Assembly: GCA_027320785.1 (NCBI GenBank)
Contig: DAHVKR010000122.1
Location: forward strand, 1 to 5,253
Direction of reading: 5' to 3'
Origin: Bdellovibrionales bacterium
Lineage (GTDB): Bacteria > Bdellovibrionota > Bdellovibrionia > Bdellovibrionales > Bdellovibrionaceae
DNA: 5,253 nucleotides
Shown in pieces: positions 5,150 to 5,253 of this stretch (position 1 is the stretch's first letter; each line of letters opens with the position of its first letter). Made by a program: the position numbers and the translations under genes. The notes beneath the pieces were generated by a model. The model was not told where the DNA came from. It worked only from the letters and a program-made list of their open reading frames with translations, and ran no database searches.

Positions 5150-5253
5150 ACAGCGCCACCGCGCGCAAGCGCCTCAAGCATGCCAGCGCCGTGGGCTCCG
5201 CGCGGCCGGCCGGACGCGCGCTGGGCAAGGTGGCGATCTTCGCCACCTGCTAT
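5150..5253 (+). other. foreign GC-rich tail, probable fragment of an Fe-S oxidoreductase gene
   Basis: By hand count 77 of the 103 bases at 5151-5253 are G or C (about 75%), against roughly 40% elsewhere. The plus-strand frame ending at 5253 is open back to a TGA at 5137-5139 and reads ARKRLKHASAVGSARPAGRA followed by LGKVAIFATCY. The 'KVAIFATCY' string resembles the first cysteine motif of CCG-domain iron-sulfur oxidoreductases of the GlpC/heterodisulfide-reductase B kind. High G+C keeps other frames open too, so this identification is tentative. The source looks like a high-GC proteobacterium or actinobacterium, not the organism of the rest of the window. A 9-bp inverted repeat with a TCT loop (AGGTGGCGA/TCGCCACCT, 5228-5248) lies near the end. 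Confidence 0.55.

Noticed and set aside
4990..5181. 63-codon minus-strand frame beginning in the GC-rich tail (MLEALARGG)
   Set aside because: It spans the chimeric junction and is out of frame with the clear CpaF C-terminus.
5150..5253. GC-rich end as a horizontally acquired island, phage or integration site
   Set aside because: There are no flanking repeats, tRNA or integrase, it interrupts a conserved motif of cpaF, and it lies at the very end of the window; a chimeric contig end is simpler.

Overview
The window reads like a contig end from a Bdellovibrio-type predatory bacterium (Bdellovibrionota) of fairly low G+C, roughly 40% over most of its length. The best evidence is gene order rather than any single protein. 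The 3' end of a cpaF/tadA pilus ATPase gene is followed by a tadB-like inner-membrane gene, then a secreted YD-repeat (Rhs-type) protein, then a small secreted, polar, probably disordered protein. From memory, this is the arrangement of the B. bacteriovorus 'host-interaction' (hit) locus, where bd0109 and bd0108 sit beside Flp/Tad pilus genes and bd0108 is where host-independent mutations accumulate. The species assignment and the orthology are inferences.

Layout. Positions 1-636 (minus) hold the N-terminal 212 codons of an exported protein that runs off the left edge; it starts at a GTG and has a C-terminal stretch resembling the FlgT C-terminal fold. A 122-bp divergent intergenic region separates it from a plus-strand pair: a stand-alone CheY-like receiver (759-1145) and a small membrane-anchored protein (1138-1425). 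These overlap by 8 bp, with a strong ribosome binding site inside the receiver gene. A 66-residue secreted protein (1426-1626, minus) meets that pair tail to tail with no spacer. Its own upstream region carries a sigma-54-like -24/-12 element and a small palindrome. A terminator at 1851-1873 then closes the hit-like pair, which is transcribed from the right: the YD-repeat gene (2245-3906) and the 116-residue gene (1884-2234), only 10 bp apart. Upstream lies the tad pair (tadB 3978-4853; cpaF end 4862-about 5149).

The last roughly 104 bases (about 5150-5253) do not belong to this genome. G+C jumps to about 75% by hand count, the cpaF frame breaks into a stop at 5174-5176, and a different frame on the plus strand reads like a fragment of an iron-sulfur (CCG/GlpC-type) oxidoreductase. 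I read this as a chimeric contig end rather than biology.

How the genes may work together: CpaF and TadB power assembly of a Flp/Tad pilus. The YD-repeat and small proteins are exported and, by analogy with Bd0109/Bd0108, may signal pilus or prey-contact status. The receiver with its membrane partner, and the small gene with a putative sigma-54 promoter, are candidates for regulated envelope functions nearby. No tRNA, rRNA, CRISPR array or insertion sequence was seen.
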